Assembly (NCBI GenBank): GCA_036346275.1
Contig: CM070722.1
Location: 25,443,336 to 25,507,335, forward strand
Length of the DNA stretch: 64,000 nt
Source: Otatea glauca
Taxonomy: Eukaryota > Streptophyta > Magnoliopsida > Poales > Poaceae
Direction of reading: 5' to 3'
Position numbers and translations under genes: made by a program. Below are positions 32,353 to 44,129 of this stretch, piece by piece; the stretch's first letter is position 1; each line of letters starts with the position of its first letter. A model generated the notes under the pieces. The model was not told the DNA's origin and ran no database searches. It worked only from the letters and a program-made list of their open reading frames with translations.

Positions 32353-34861
32353 ATGAAGTCCAAACTCCCATCCGGTGGCAAGGACCTTCCATTGGAGAAG
32401 AAACCCGATGTGACTCCGACCTCTTCTCTTGGCGATGAAGCGGCCATCGATGCTAGAGCCTTCAATAGAGTGTGGCAAAAATCGATGATGACGGAGAAGC
32501 GTCTTGCAGAGCTGGAAAAAGACGGCTTCGTCCCTCTGCGGGAGTTCTTCCATTGGAGGCAATCGCAAGGTAAACTGTTCCCCACTCCTGAAAATGAGGA
32601 TGAGACGGTTGTATTCAAGGCTTTTTTCTGCTGCGGGCTCAACTTTCCCCCTTCTTAATTCCTCCGACAAGTCCTTGACTTTTATCAGATTCAGTTTTTT
32701 CACCTGAGCCCCAATTCGATCATAATGCTCAGTGTGTTCGTTCACCTCTGCAAGGCGTACCTAGGGATTAGCCCTAGCCTCAGTCATATTCCGCCACTTC
32801 TATTGTCTGAAGAGGGCGACGAAGAATGAGGCTGTTGGGGGTGCCGGCTTCCACCTCCGTAGCAGCGCGTCGAACTCTTATATTCCTATCCCTGTCACTT
32901 CTTCTTGGCAGTCCGACTGGAAGAAAAGGTGGTTTTATATCACCTCCCCAGACACTGCGAATTCTCCTCTGGGCTATCGGCCACTCTTTCTTTACCCGAT
33001 TGACCTCTGGGCGAAAGCCCCTCCTGCGACCACTCGATCCTCTCATTATGTTCGAAAGATCGAGGAGCTGAAGAATGTTGGTCTGACCGGGTGGCACGTC
33101 GCCAGGGACTTCATCACGCTCTGATCGAGTCCGCGGAAAGGCTAGGATCACCTGGCCTGGGACTATTCTGGGGTCAAAGACGCCACAAGGGACAACTCTG
33201 GAGGTAAGTCCTTTTTTTTATTCCCTTACCTTCGTCAACAAATGACGGGTTGTTTGGTCACACATCAGATATGTCGAACTCGGAAATCTCCTCTCGCCTG
33301 AGCAAGATATTCCAGGGCTCGAAAACGGAAGGTTGCCGCATCGAGGCGTATTCCCTCGTCAACCCTTGACCAGAGGTGAGTGGCCATTCGTGCTCTACAA
33401 CTCGTCGTTCTGAACACCCGTTATTCACCTTCGATGTTGCATGTCATCAGGAACCCATGTTCGATAGTAGGAAAGAAACACCCGAAGAGGCAATCGACTT
33501 GGAGGACATTGAACCGGCCCAGAGCGATGACCAAGGTTTAAGCCTTGTAGCCCCTGAGGCAAGTCCTCCTCACGACGTCCCATCGAGCAAGGACGAAGAG
33601 GCTCTAGAGCGAGAGGCGGTCGACCCTCCCCAAGACAGAAGGTCGGTGTCTCCGATACACCATCGACCGACCAAGCGACCTCGGATTGCAACTTCGAGGC
33701 CGTCCGATCAGTTGACCTTCAACCGCTCTGTTGATTGTTACGAGATTTCTTTTGCAATAATCCAACATATGCTGGATGATCAGCAGGTTATCTTGAAGGT
33801 CGAAGCGTGAAGGGCGATGACTCCTCTACAGGCGTCTCCTTGAAGGGAATCTCCACCAACTGCTGTCTCGTTGGCACTGTGTTCCCCGCCGGTGATTTTG
33901 CTCGAGAAAACAACTGCCGGATTTAAATAGTCTCTGCTGAGAAAAGTGCACATTAAACTTCGCATGGCGAGGTGAGTCTCACTCTCCCCTTGCCAACTTT
34001 TTCTCTTTGTTCATCATAAACGCTCAGATCGACTAAGTCTTTTTTGCAGGAAGAGTGCGCCCAGCAGCGCTGTTGATACAGCGATTGTGGCAGCATCGTC
34101 ATCCTTCGGCATGGCCAACACGGCCGCTGCTCCTGGCCCGAAGGATCTTTCCGAACATACCAGCCAGGCCGCAAGGGTGATCGTCCACGATCCTCCAGCT
34201 TCTTCGGCACCTCTGGTGTACTGGTCCGTGCTAAGACCTCAGCTCCAGGTATGTAAACACAAACCACCTAACTCTACCTTCTAGCCTTCTCCTTACTCTG
34301 TTTTTTGGCATTTCTTGGTTTCAAATCGCAGCGTGCGGCCGACATCATACTTGAGGCCCAAACCTTCAGTGAGAAAACCCAACAGTGAGTCGAGCACCTC
34401 ACTACTTCTCAAAATCAAATACTTAAAATGAAGGATACCGAGATGGAGGCGCTCAGGGACAAGTTGAAGGCTTCTGAAGCTAAGGCCGAGAAACTAGAGG
34501 CTGAGAAGGCCGCTGCCAAAAATGCACTGGCTGAAGCTGAAGCTGGTCAAGACAAGGTGGAGGCGAATAGAAAGAAAATCGAGGTCGAAAATACTGCAAC
34601 AGATGCGACACTGGCTGCTCTGCGGTCGAAAACACTCGAACATATGAACACTTTGGACCGCCTTGCGACTTCTCACATGCTCGACATGGTGAGGAGTCAT
34701 CATCCGGACTTGGACCTCTCTAGACTTCATGAAGGATCGTGGGCGATGTGAGCAAGGCCGTCGACTACATCGAGTCCTTTGAAGGTCTTGCCAGAAGGTT
34801 CGTGGACGACTTGGAACTATCGCTTGACAAGGGCAACACTTCCGAGGATCCTTCTGCTTGA
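32353..34861 (+). pseudogene. Antisense gene of Tat-like element: Transposase_28-domain protein
   Basis: The first exon (32353-33203) encodes LEKDGFVPLREFFHWRQSQG, FKAFFCCGLNFPPS and, after a TAA at 32656, FLRQVLDFYQIQFFHLSPNS and IIMLSVFVHLCKAYLGISPS. This is the 'putative gypsy type transposon' domain (PF04195, Transposase_28). Further exons with GT..AG borders follow near 33269-33375, 33451-33810, 34050-34248 and 34332-34861. The last is a Glu/Ala/Lys coiled coil (MEALRDKLKASEAKAEKLEA) ending in DVSKAVDYIESFEGLARRF and a TGA at 34859. Damage includes the TAA, later frame changes near 32815 and one near 34745. It runs opposite to gag-pol and has its own TATA box. The function is unknown; an equivalent gene is at 61860-62986. 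Confidence 0.75.
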
Positions 34862-36075
34862 ACTTGTAAATGTACAAACTGATCTTTCATTGATTGTACT
34901 TAACCAATCTGCCTACCTATTGAGCTCTGCCTTCTATTTCCTTGAAAATAGAGTAGCTCGATTAGGTGCAAATCTGATTTAGCACTTAACAAATATCGCC
35001 AGGCCTGAAACATGTGCCCGATAGTATCTGCATATAAGGCTTAGAAAAATGCTCATTAGATAGCTTAGCCCCCGAGCAGTTGCTCGAAGGGGTTGCATAC
35101 AATATGAACACTATACAAGTAAAAAAATACGCAACTTTTGCATGTCTTTATCAATCCTCCTGTTTAGACCTTGTAGTGAACATAAACTTGCTGAGTAACA
35201 AATGTAGAATTGACTAGAGGCTTCGTCTCCCATCGTCCGCTGAGCTTTAGATGTCTGACAATCTGGTGCTCGGGTGCGCGCAGGATAGAATTGCTCGAAG
35301 TCGGATTCAGGCATGGCCATCTTTTGATTTTCATTTACTAACGTTCTAAGTACATGATCGAGTAAATACGTGCAAAAAAATCACATGTAAAAAGGGATTA
35401 AGAAGAGAAAAAGATTGTGCCTACAAAGCCTCACTCGATAACAGCATCGACCAAGAAAATAAAGCAAGGTACTGAGTTACCTGTAACCCCCGACTCCTTA
35501 CTCATTGATACATCATCAAGTAGGGAGTAGGATGACGCAAGCACAACATCTCGATGTAGCCTTCGGATTTTTTCGCCTGATTGCTGGACCGTGCGAAAGA
35601 AATGAGGCATTAGCATCACAGATACCCGCTGACACTCTGAAACTCTTATTCGATAAGTGTATCGACCCGAGAGTGGAGCCAGGTAAAAAGATCGAATGAT
35701 GTAACCTCCGACTCTCCGCTTGATGAATACATCGAGGGGAGAGTTAAGTACATGCGTCGAAAAATACGCGACGTAGCCCTCGACTCCTTAGTCGATGATG
35801 AGTCATCGAGTAAGGAGTTGAGCCTGTGCATCGACTATATCCGCCTCCGCCCGTACATTAGGAATGGTTAGAGTAAAAATATCCATTTCAACAGTTGGGT
35901 ACTGTTGCAACCTTCGCGTCCCTTCGGCTTCCACGCAGTGCGTCATCTGGTTAATGACGATAGTAAGCGTCTCCTCGGTTTCTACACTTATGTGAGAGCA
36001 CAACATATGCCTCATGGATTGGAAACGACACGGATCTTGGCGGATTGCGACTTTAATGCAACTTGTTCCCTGGGC
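34862..36075. repeat. Hairpin-rich 3' region of Tat-like element
   Basis: No gene. Four short inverted repeats recur, each introduced by GTA(G/A)CCCCCGA-like sequence: about 35066-35089 (CCCCGAGCA..TGCTCGAAGGGG), 35491-35531, 35709-35745 and 35780-35819. The last has an 18-bp stem, CGACTCCTTAGTCGATGA against TCATCGAGTAAGGAGTTG. Confidence 0.65.
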
Positions 36076-36087
36076 TATATATATATA
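36076..36087 (+). promoter_or_regulatory. TATA box of second antisense unit
   Basis: TATATATATATA, 80 bases before the ATG at 36167, in a position suited to an independent plus-strand promoter. Confidence 0.5.
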
Positions 36088-36166
36088 CGGGACTCGTAGT
36101 CTCTTGTCACAAACTAACTTTATTCTTGTCTTCCATTCATAGTACTTTAGACCTTCAAACGCATTC

Positions 36167-36772
36167 ATGGCCTCCCCTCCACCATCTCCCCCGTCCGTGA
36201 TTATCCTCGAAGAGTCACCTCCCCCAACACCGTTAGCAGTAGTTTCTCCGGAGAGGATCATCGTCTTCTCCGATGAGGAAGACGAGATCGACTGGAAGGC
36301 TATCAAGAAGGAGGTGTGGCCGGAGGAGGAGGTCACCAGCACGCTACGCGTCATCATCGGAGAAGATGAAGCCACTTCTCCTTTCCTTGCGAGAGCAGAC
36401 GCCGCCGCCGGAGCACGAGGGGAAGAAGGTGAAGCCGCCTGCATCGGGGGTGAAGCTCCAAACAGCTTCATCAGCCCGTCTGTTGCTCGCCCTCCAAACC
36501 ACCGCGGCTCTCAGGGGCCTTGGTCGAGGCTGGGGTCGCCTTTACCATCTACTGGTCTATCCGGTGGGGACCCAGCCCTTGCTCGTACTCCAAGTGCTTC
36601 TGGTGCTAGGAGGCTTTTGATGACGGAGAGGCCGCCTACTCCGTCGACGAGCGGCCATGTCTTCCTCGTCTCGCTCAGCCCGTACCACGGACGCAGGCCT
36701 ATCCCGGGGACCATCAGCTGCCAGCCCCCGAGTTGGCAAAGGAGGCAGCGCGACGCCTTCGAGGGCAAGTAG
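36167..36772 (+). CDS. Antisense ORF of Tat-like element, 201 codons, unknown
   Basis: An open frame from ATG at 36167 to TAG at 36770, downstream of a TATA box. The N-terminus is Pro/Ser-rich (MASPPPSPPSVIILEESPPP), followed by an acidic patch (FSDEEDEIDWKAIKKE), and the C-terminal half is rich in Pro, Arg and Ser. I recognise no domain. It faces the end of the integrase gene (36887, opposite strand), so the two transcripts would converge. Its location between pol and the hairpin region matches that of a small promoter-bearing ORF in the second Tat-like element (60379-60591), but the two proteins are not visibly alike. The C-terminal half may be frameshifted. It may not be translated. Confidence 0.4.
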   Translation: MASPPPSPPSVIILEESPPPTPLAVVSPERIIVFSDEEDEIDWKAIKKEVWPEEEVTSTLRVIIGEDEATSPFLARADAAAGARGEEGEAACIGGEAPNSFISPSVARPPNHRGSQGPWSRLGSPLPSTGLSGGDPALARTPSASGARRLLMTERPPTPSTSGHVFLVSLSPYHGRRPIPGTISCQPPSWQRRQRDAFEGK

Positions 36773-36886
36773 TAGTAGGATACTTGCCTAAGATGTAATA
36801 TAATAACTTTTTTAGTTGAATATTAATGGAGTTATACTTACCTGAGTTTTGGCTGCGATGCAAAATCTTTTATGTGTAAAACTTTC

Positions 36887-37710
36887 ATAACTGATCGATG
36901 TTCCACAAGTTGTCGAGTATCGCGCCTTTCGACGTCGATAACCGCACCGTTCTTGGCCGAGTTGCTTCGACCACCACATAGGGACCTTCCCACTTAGGCG
37001 AAAGCTTATTATGGTTGTCTTGCTTCTACACCTTTCATAGTACTAGGTCCCCGACGGTGAGCACTCTGTCCCAGACTCGTTGGCTATGATATCTTCTTAT
37101 GGCTTGCTGATACTTAGCCGCTCGAATGGATGCTCGATCCCGATACTCTTCAAGTAAGTTTACATCGTTTGTTCTTCTCTGCTCCTGGTGCTCCTCCGAG
37201 TAGTATTCCACACGAGGTGATTTAAATGTTATCTCAGTTAGAAGCACTGCTTTGGCTTCATAAACTAAGAAAAACGGCGTTTCACCAGTGACTCGACTGG
37301 TCGATGTTCGAATAGCCCATAGCACCGAGGAGAGCTCTCTTACCCACCGAGTCGAATAAGCCTTGAGCCTATCGAACACGCGGGTCTTGATCCCCTGCAA
37401 GATTATACCATTGGCACGTTCGACCTAACTGTTACTCTGAGGATGAGCAACGAAGGCGAAACAAAGTTGATACCCAATTCTTCGCAAAAGACTATGAAAG
37501 CATTGCTCTTGAACCGGCTGTCGTTGTCAGTGATCACCCGATTAGGGATGCCAAATCGAGTAACGACGCTCCTCATGAACTTCTTAGCCACTTCTGAGGT
37601 GATGCTCCAGACTAGTTCGACCTTGATCCACTTAGTGAACGTGTCGATTGCCACGAACAGAAACTTGTAACCTCCTTGGACTCTTGGGAACAGTCCTAAG
37701 ATGTCCAAGC
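36887..37710 (-). pseudogene. Tat-like integrase, decayed
   Basis: Minus strand: LDILGLFPRVQGGYKFLFVA with IDTFTKWIKVE (first catalytic Asp region), RVITDNDSRF (second Asp; the usual Gly is Asp), then after a frame change HPQSNS and VERANGIILQGI (catalytic Glu region), with a TAG where Gln is expected. The C-terminal part reads VRELSSVLWAIRTSTSRVTG, ETPFFLVYEAKA and KLSPKWEGPYVVVEATRPR, ending at a stop near 36887. The enzyme joins cDNA ends to host DNA. At least one frameshift and two stops make it inactive. There is no chromodomain, as expected for the Tat lineage. Confidence 0.85.
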
Positions 37711-37726
37711 CCCAAACGGCAAAAGG

Positions 37727-39060
37727 TCAAGACAGAGGAATAGTTTGTAGTGCTTGAGCTGGTCGGGTTGTTTGTTTGCCATAAAACTGACAATTCTCAC
37801 ACTTTTTTACCAGCTCGCAAGCGTCCTGGAGGGCAGTTAGCCAATAGAACCGTTGTCGAAAAACCTTTTCGACTAGGGTGCGATAGGACGCGTGATTGCC
37901 GCAGAAGCCTCCATGAACATTGAGCAATATTTTATTGCCCTCTTCCTGAGTGATCCACTTCATCAAGATTCCGTTACTCCCTTTCTGATAAAGCTTGCCG
38001 TCTACCAAAGCGTATAGTTTGGACTTGCGCGCAATTTTCTCGGCTGTTGCATCATCGTCAGGGACCTCTCAACCCTCGAGATATGCCTGGAATGGAGTTA
38101 TCCAAGTCAACTCGCGTTTGAGTAATGCAGCTTCCGTATCTACAAGTTCTGCCTGGGCAGCATCCGCTTCTCGTACGGGAGAGACGGAGGGTTTGAGGAG
38201 TTTCTTGACGAAGACTCCTGTGGGCGCTGGCGAGCGGGACGAAGTGAGCCTATCAAGTTCGTCGGCGGCATGGTTATCACATCGCCTGATGTGCTTCACC
38301 TCGAGCCCTTCAAACTTGTGCTCTAACTTGCGGACCTCGCTTAGGTACGCCACCATGTTGCAGTCTGAGCACTGGTACTCCTTCTGCACTTGGTTCACGA
38401 CTAGCTGTGAGTCCCCTTTCACGAGTAATCATCTAATCCCAAGTGATGCCGCTATACGGAGCCCATTGACCAGTCCCTCGTATTCTGCAACATTATTTGA
38501 AGCATGGAAATCGAGCTGAATGACATATTTAAGCTCCTCATCTATCGGGGGTTTGAGAACGATGCCAGCCTCCAAGCCCTAGAGCGTGAGCGAACCATCG
38601 AAGAGCATAGTCTGATGATCATCGACCACCCAGCGCTCCTTTTCTTCGACATTCGTCCACTCTGCAATGAAGTCTGCCAAGACTCCTATCTTGACGCTAG
38701 TCTGAGGCGCGAAATCGACCTTAAACTCGTTGAGTTCGACTGCCCACTGCGCGATCTACCCTATCGCCTCTCGATTGCGTATGATCTCCTTGAGCGGTTA
38801 CGTCGTCATGACTGTAATCTTATGGGCTGGAAGTAGTATCGCAGCTTTCGGGAAGTCATTAGGATGGCGTAGAGCATCTTTTGCACCTGAGGGTATCGCA
38901 GCTTAGCGTCGTGCAAGACTTCACTCACATAGTACACCGGCCTCTGGACTTTGGCCTTTTTCTCCGGGCGATCCCGTTCGGTTACCAGGACAGTGCTCAC
39001 CACTTGAGGGGTAGCTGCAATGTACAAAAATAGCTCTTCTTTTTCGTTAGGCAAAATCAA
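37727..39060 (-). pseudogene. Tat-like RNase H, additional RNase H and HHCC region
   Basis: In order on the minus strand: LPNEKEELFLYIAATPQVVS and RPVYYVSEVLHDAKLRYPQV (first RNase H, from 39060), then after frame changes LFDGSLTLQGLEAGIVLKPP and NNVAEYEGLVNGLRIAASLG, a second, archaeal-type RNase H domain that is a hallmark of Tat elements. These are followed by LLVKGDSQLVVNQVQKEYQC and HIRRCDNHAADELDRLTSSR. From about 38010 to 37730 is VDGKLYQKGSNGILMKWITQ with HGGFCGNHASYRTL and CENCQFYGKQT, the integrase HHCC zinc-binding region. Stops occur at 38067 and between the segments. Confidence 0.83.
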
Positions 39061-39086
39061 GACAGATGGAGATGATAGATACCTTT

Positions 39087-40050
39087 TCAGATCTTAAAAG
39101 GCTTCTTCTGCTTCTTGGGGCCACTCGAAGACGTCCTGCTTTTTGAGTAGCTTGAAGAAAGGTAGTCCTCGCTCACCATCCGCGAGATGAATCGGCTGAG
39201 AGTTGTGATACATCCTGTGAGCTTCTGTACATCTGTTAACGTCCGCGAAGAATGCATTTGATCGATGGCCTCAATTTTGCATGGGTTGGCCTCGACGCCA
39301 CGACTGGACACCAAGAAACCAAGAAGTTTGCCGAACGGAACGCTGAACGTGCACTTCTCGGGGTTAAGCATCATCCGATACTTCTTGAGGTTGTCGAATG
39401 TTTCCTCGATTTCTTTGATCAAAGCGCTCCCAGTTTTTGACTTTACTACTATATCATCGACGTACGCTTTGACATTGCGCTCGATTTGGGCCTTCAAGCA
39501 ATTTTGGATGCAACGTTAATACGTAGCTCCAGCACATTTCAAACCAAAAGGCATCTTGACGTAACAAAATACTCCGAACGGAGTGGTAAAAGCAGTTTTT
39601 TCCTCATCTTCTGCAGACATGCTAATCTGGTGATACCCCGAGTAGGCATCTAGAAAACTTAACAGTTCACAGCCCGCTGTGGAGTCCACTATTTGGTCGA
39701 TGAGGAGGAGAGGAAAAGGGTCCTTTGGACAAGCTTTGTTGAGGTCTGTGTAGTCGACACACATCCTCCACTTGCTGTTAGACTTCTTGACAAGGACGGG
39801 GTTCACCAGCCATGTAGGGTGTCGAACCTCCCTAATGAAGCCAGCCTTCAGGAGTTTGCCAACCTCTTCTTGGATGGCTTGCTTCCTATATTCTACAAAT
39901 CTACGCTGCTTCTGCACCACAGGCCTGGCACTTGGTTCCACAGCTAATCGATGCTCGATCACCTCTCTGGGGACTCCGGGCATGTCGGACGGTTGCCATG
40001 CAAACACGTCACGGTTTGCCCGAAGAAAGGCGACGAGCTCGAGTTCCTAT
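39087..40050 (-). pseudogene. Tat-like reverse transcriptase
   Basis: Contains VFAWQPSDMPGVPREVIEHR, WRMCVDYTDLNKACPKDPFP, FLDAYSGYHQISMSAEDEEK, FCYVKMPFGLKCAGATY and the catalytic YVDDIVVKSKTG, followed by LNPEKCTFSVPFGKLLGFLV. Strand-transfer and polymerase motifs are all present, but a TAA at 39514-39516 replaces the Gln codon after ATY, just before the YVDD motif, and a frame change follows at about 39110. It copies element RNA into DNA in intact relatives. CAA to TAA is a C-to-T change, the kind expected from deamination of methylated cytosine. Confidence 0.9.
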
Positions 40051-40145
40051 TTGGGGTCGAGGCCGATGCCTACCTTGACCATCTTGGAGGGTTCCGATGG
40101 ATCCAGGGGCACCGTCTTGACGTCTTCCCTGGTCCTTTTGCCTGC

Positions 40146-40895
40146 TTAACCGTCATCGTCCCGGCCTTTACCGGTTTCCTTGGACTTTTGGCGCTTGGGC
40201 GCCTCGCCACCAACGGTGGACGTAGATCCTTCGGGGACCTCGATCATCTCCAGACTCTTCTTGTCACACCTGACAGCGGTGCACTGGTCCCCCTTGATGG
40301 TGAGGACCCCTCTTGGTGCCAGCATCTTGACAGTTTGGTATGCGTAGTGTACCACCGCCATGAACTTGGCCAGCGTCGGGTGTCCTAAGATCACGTTGTA
40401 GGCAGTCTCAAAACCCGCCACGTCGAAGAGGATCTTCTCGGTACGGAAGTTTTTCGACGTGCCGAACGTGATTGGCAACTGGATATGGCCAAGGAGCACC
40501 GACGAGGAATGCGACGTGATGCCGTGGAATGGCTCGGCCCCAGCCTTGATCTCAGTCTGAGGAATTCCCATATTCTTTAATGTTTTCGCAAAGATGAGGT
40601 TTAACGAGCTCCCGCCATCGATCAAGGTTCGAGTGACCTTAATGTTGATGATGGTGGGCTCGACCACCACCAGGTACCGGCCCGGGTGGAGGACTACGGC
40701 TGGATGATCCGCTTGATCGAAGGTGACCAACACCTCCGACCACTTGAGGTGTTTGGAGAGAGCTAGCACAGCCAGGTTGACCTCCCTTTCTACTGCCTTG
40801 TATTGCCGCTTGGACTCATACGTGGCAGATCCTCCGAAGATGTGCGCCAAGTTGTGATCGGCCCCACGGTACTCGGGCTCGTCGTCCTAAGGATC
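40146..40895 (-). pseudogene. Tat-like aspartic protease region
   Basis: Minus strand: AHIFGGSATYESKRQYKAVE, HPAVVLHPGRYLVVVEPTII, then RTLIDGGSSLNLIFAKTLKN, the Tat-type active site (D-G-G-S in place of D-T/S-G). It continues through FDVAGFETAYNVILGHPTLA to a Lys/Arg-rich linker with a stop at 40146. Stops also separate it from gag (near 40890 and 40948). Protease releases the mature gag and pol parts. Confidence 0.82.
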
Positions 40896-40923
40896 CTCCT
40901 TGGGCAGCTCCACCCTGCGCTCG

Positions 40924-41664
40924 GCAAGGGCAGCCTTGAGCTTCTCCTAGAGTTTCCTGTTGATCACCTGGCACTCATCGAAGTCATGCTTGTCCGAATG
41001 ATGGACCGGGCAGTACTTACCACCCTTTAGACTTCGTCTCTTGTTGTTGCCGGTGTTGCGCGCCTTGCCTCTCTCGACCGCGGCTATGGTGGAGTCGCCT
41101 TTACGCTTCTCGCCATGCCTCTTATTCTTCTTCGACCCCTGCTTGGACGACTCGAGCTTGTCGTCGTCAGTCCTGGGGTCATTAACAGGGTCTCGAGCTT
41201 TGGCACGTATGGCATATTTTTTGGCCAACTCGAACAGCTCTGTAACGGTCCGGATCTTGCGGGTGGCCAACTTTCCTTTCAGATCTCTGTCCTTTACACC
41301 ATTTTCAAAGGCGACGATGACGACCTCATCCGAGATGTTGGGGATCAAGTTGCGCTTGTCGCTAAACCACCGAATGAAACCCTGAAGTGACTCTCTTGAC
41401 CTCTGCACTATTCGATGCAGGTCGTTGCGCGTCCCGGGGCGTTCATATGTACCTTGGAAGTTGGCAATGAACTGGGCCCGCAACTCTACCCAAGAGGGTA
41501 TCGAACGGGGTGGGAGGTTGAGCAACCAAGACCTCGCCGCGCCATCGAGGGTGGTGAGGAGGTAATTGACCATCACCTTCTCGTTCCCTCCATCCGCCCT
41601 TATGATCGTAGTGTAGATCTGCAGTCATTCGACAGGATTGATCTTGTCCGAGTATTTCTCTACC
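40924..41664 (-). pseudogene. Tat-like gag, C-terminal part
   Basis: Contains KYSDKINPVE, then a TGA where Trp is expected at about 41638, LQIYTTIIRADGGNEKVMVN, LLTTLDGAARSWLLNLPPRS and SWVELRAQFIANFQGTYERP, the capsid core of Tat gag. After basic KRHGEKRKGD-type sequence comes the zinc-knuckle-like YCPVHHSDKHDFDEC (C..H....H....C). A TAG follows at about 40948. The N-terminal part of gag is at 45004-45802, separated by the nested LTRs; roughly 60-100 residues between the two parts are missing, so the insertion or a later deletion removed sequence. Confidence 0.85.
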
Positions 41665-41782
41665 ATGTGGAGGTCTACTCATGTTGGTGATGAGTAGTTG
41701 ACTAAATTTGAGCTTGGATTGCTCTAGTTTGAGTTTGATTTGAATTGGATTTTCAATATGAAGCAATTTGAGTTGTGTCTGC

Positions 41783-41973
41783 CAGGGGCGGCACTACCGG
41801 CCATGTGGGAGCGGTAGTACCAGCCGAGAGGCAGTACCGACCGGGGGAGCGGTAGTTATATTCCAGAGAGAGGTGTTCGCTGGTTCTTTAGGGGAGTGGC
41901 ACTACCGGCCATGTGGGAGCGGTAGTGCCGACCGAGCGGCACTACCGGCCCCAGGAGGCGGTAGTGCCAGACA
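41783..41973. repeat. GCACTACCGGCC-type motif cluster in LTR
   Basis: GGCACTACCGGCC, GGAGCGGTAGT and relatives alternate about eight times. It occupies the same LTR position as the cluster at 26935-27115 but with diverged units. Confidence 0.78.
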
Positions 41974-42498
41974 ATAGAGCGAATGTTGAGTTTGAATTTT
42001 GAAATTGCGTGAAATATATTGCATATCAATTTGGATATTGCTATGTGATGTGTTTCCTTGTTTTTGATGGTTGCAGGTCGACTAAGCTAGATCATGGTGA
42101 GGCGAAGGATGATCGGGACTAGGCGAGGTGCGCCGGAGGTTCAGACGATCGAGGATCGTCAGAAGATGATCGGAGACAGAGTCGTGGCAAGCTGTGAAGA
42201 CAAGGAATGGACGAGATGCTAGCTAGGCGCTGCATGGATCAATGAGGGCCATTGGATCTTGGTCTGGTTGATAGGTTAGCGGGTATAGTTAGTGTGCTTT
42301 GAAAACCGTGCAGGAAAACCCATTATGTGTGTGGGTTTTGGGTGAGCCCTTGCATGACTGGTTGAGTGAGTTAATCCTAGCCCTTTATGAGTGCTCTAGG
42401 GTTTAGAAGCTCATCCAAGGGTGGTAGGTGGCCCAAGAGTAGTATAAATAGAGGGGTAGGGGTAGCCCTCCTTCTCTTCAAAGTTTTGAGGTTGTTGT

Positions 42499-44129
42499 TG
42501 AAGGACCGAGATGGCGAACAGAGGGGGGGGTGAATGGTCGCAAATAAAAATTCCCCCAAAATACTCTAACAAAAACCTCGACAAGATCGCTCAAAGGAAA
42601 TTGTGAAAAACCCGAAAAACTAGACAACTATGTGTACCCCAAGCTTGCATGGATAAGTACCATAAAATATGTGGGGATTTTTGAGTCACAATCCTGGTTG
42701 TCTAGTGTCCAAGATAAAGAGGAATCAATTCAAACTCTTGCTTTTAGAAAGGACATCAATTCAAATCACAAAAGTCACTTTCAAATGCAAAGCAGAATTT
42801 CAGAACTTGTCCTCAATTTGCATAGGAGGTTGGTGGGTTTCTGCAGCTCACAAAATTCTGAGAATTTTTCTCCCTATGAGCATCAGAGTCATGAAGAACT
42901 CCACCAAATTTGTCCTCAAAAAGCCTTACAGAAAAAACAGGAAAATCTAAGAACACAGTATGCTCAAGAATTTCGAGCAGAAAGTTTGGGGCTCGGTTTT
43001 CACCTCATGGCGCCCAAACGGTGCAACAAGTGAACTCCAAAATTTTTCTGCAGGTGTATATGAGAGTCCCGCACCTCCTCCAATAAGAATCACTCAAAAG
43101 GATTTTCTATATTTTACAAAATCAAACACTGACTGCTGCGCGAAGAACAAGTTCGAACAAAGTTGGAACTTGAAAGAAAAGATGTTCTCTACTCAATCCA
43201 AGAGTGCAAAAGAGATGTAAAACCATATGAACACACTCAAAACATCCAAGATCAGCGGCATTTAGAAGGAGGGGAGGCAAATCCAAATTACTTGAAAGTA
43301 AATTGCGGGAATGTAATTGCGGGAAAGTAAATGCTGAATTTAAATTGCGTAAAGTAAAGACATAATGTAAATGCGCAAAATAAATTCACAGGTGGATGGA
43401 TAAAACTTTCATTTCTGGAAGGGGAGGTTACAAAGCCTCACATTCTTGTGGGCAAAGCTCAAATGAGCATCAAAAACCTCAACACCTTCAAAGGAAGGAG
43501 GCTACCCCTCCACCCCCATTTATACTACTCTTGGGCCACCTACCACCCTTAGATGAGTCCCTCAACCCTAGAGCACTCATCTAAGGGCTAGGATTAACCC
43601 ACACACACAGCCATGTAAGGGCTAACCCAAAACCCACACACATACCGGGTTTTCTTGCACGGTTTTCAAAGCATACTACCTAGACCCGCTAACCTATCAA
43701 CTAGACCTCAATCCAACGGCCCTCATTGATCCACGAGGCATCAAGCTAGCATCAACTCCTTTCCTTGTCTTCTTGACTTGCCCGGACTCCGTCTCCGATC
43801 ATCTTCCGGCGATCTCCCAAGCGTCTCGGACCTCAAGCGCTCCTCGCCTAGTCCGGTCATCCTTCGCCTCACCATGACCTAGCACCGTCGCCTGCAACCA
43901 TCAAAGACAAGGAAACTCCTCACATAGCAATGCCCACAAAGATGTGCAATAAACCATCCAACTCATCACTACTGGCGTCCATCGACCGAAGATCGCCACT
44001 CTGGCAGAGACAACTCAAATTGCTTCATTTTGAAAATCAATCCAAATCAAACTCAAACTTGAGCACACCTTGCTCAAATAAAGTCAAATACTCATCACAA
44101 ACATGGATGGACCTCCACATGGTCCTTTA
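42499..44129 (-). mobile_element. Inverted solo LTR, 1.63 kb, TSD GTTGT
   Basis: Begins TGAAGGACCGAGATGGCG at 42499 and ends CATGGTCCTTTA at 44129. GTTGT is repeated at 42494-42498 and 44130-44134, inside the older LTR of the same family. No internal domains are present. Its sequence is very close to the solo LTR at 55094-56722 (reverse complement). Confidence 0.92.

Noticed and set aside
37995..38519. 174-codon plus-strand frame
   Set aside because: Antisense shadow of the Tat-like RNase H region, where the minus strand has clear RNase H motifs.
39772..40388. Plus-strand frames of 125-145 codons
   Set aside because: Antisense to reverse transcriptase and protease, whose motifs are unmistakable on the minus strand.
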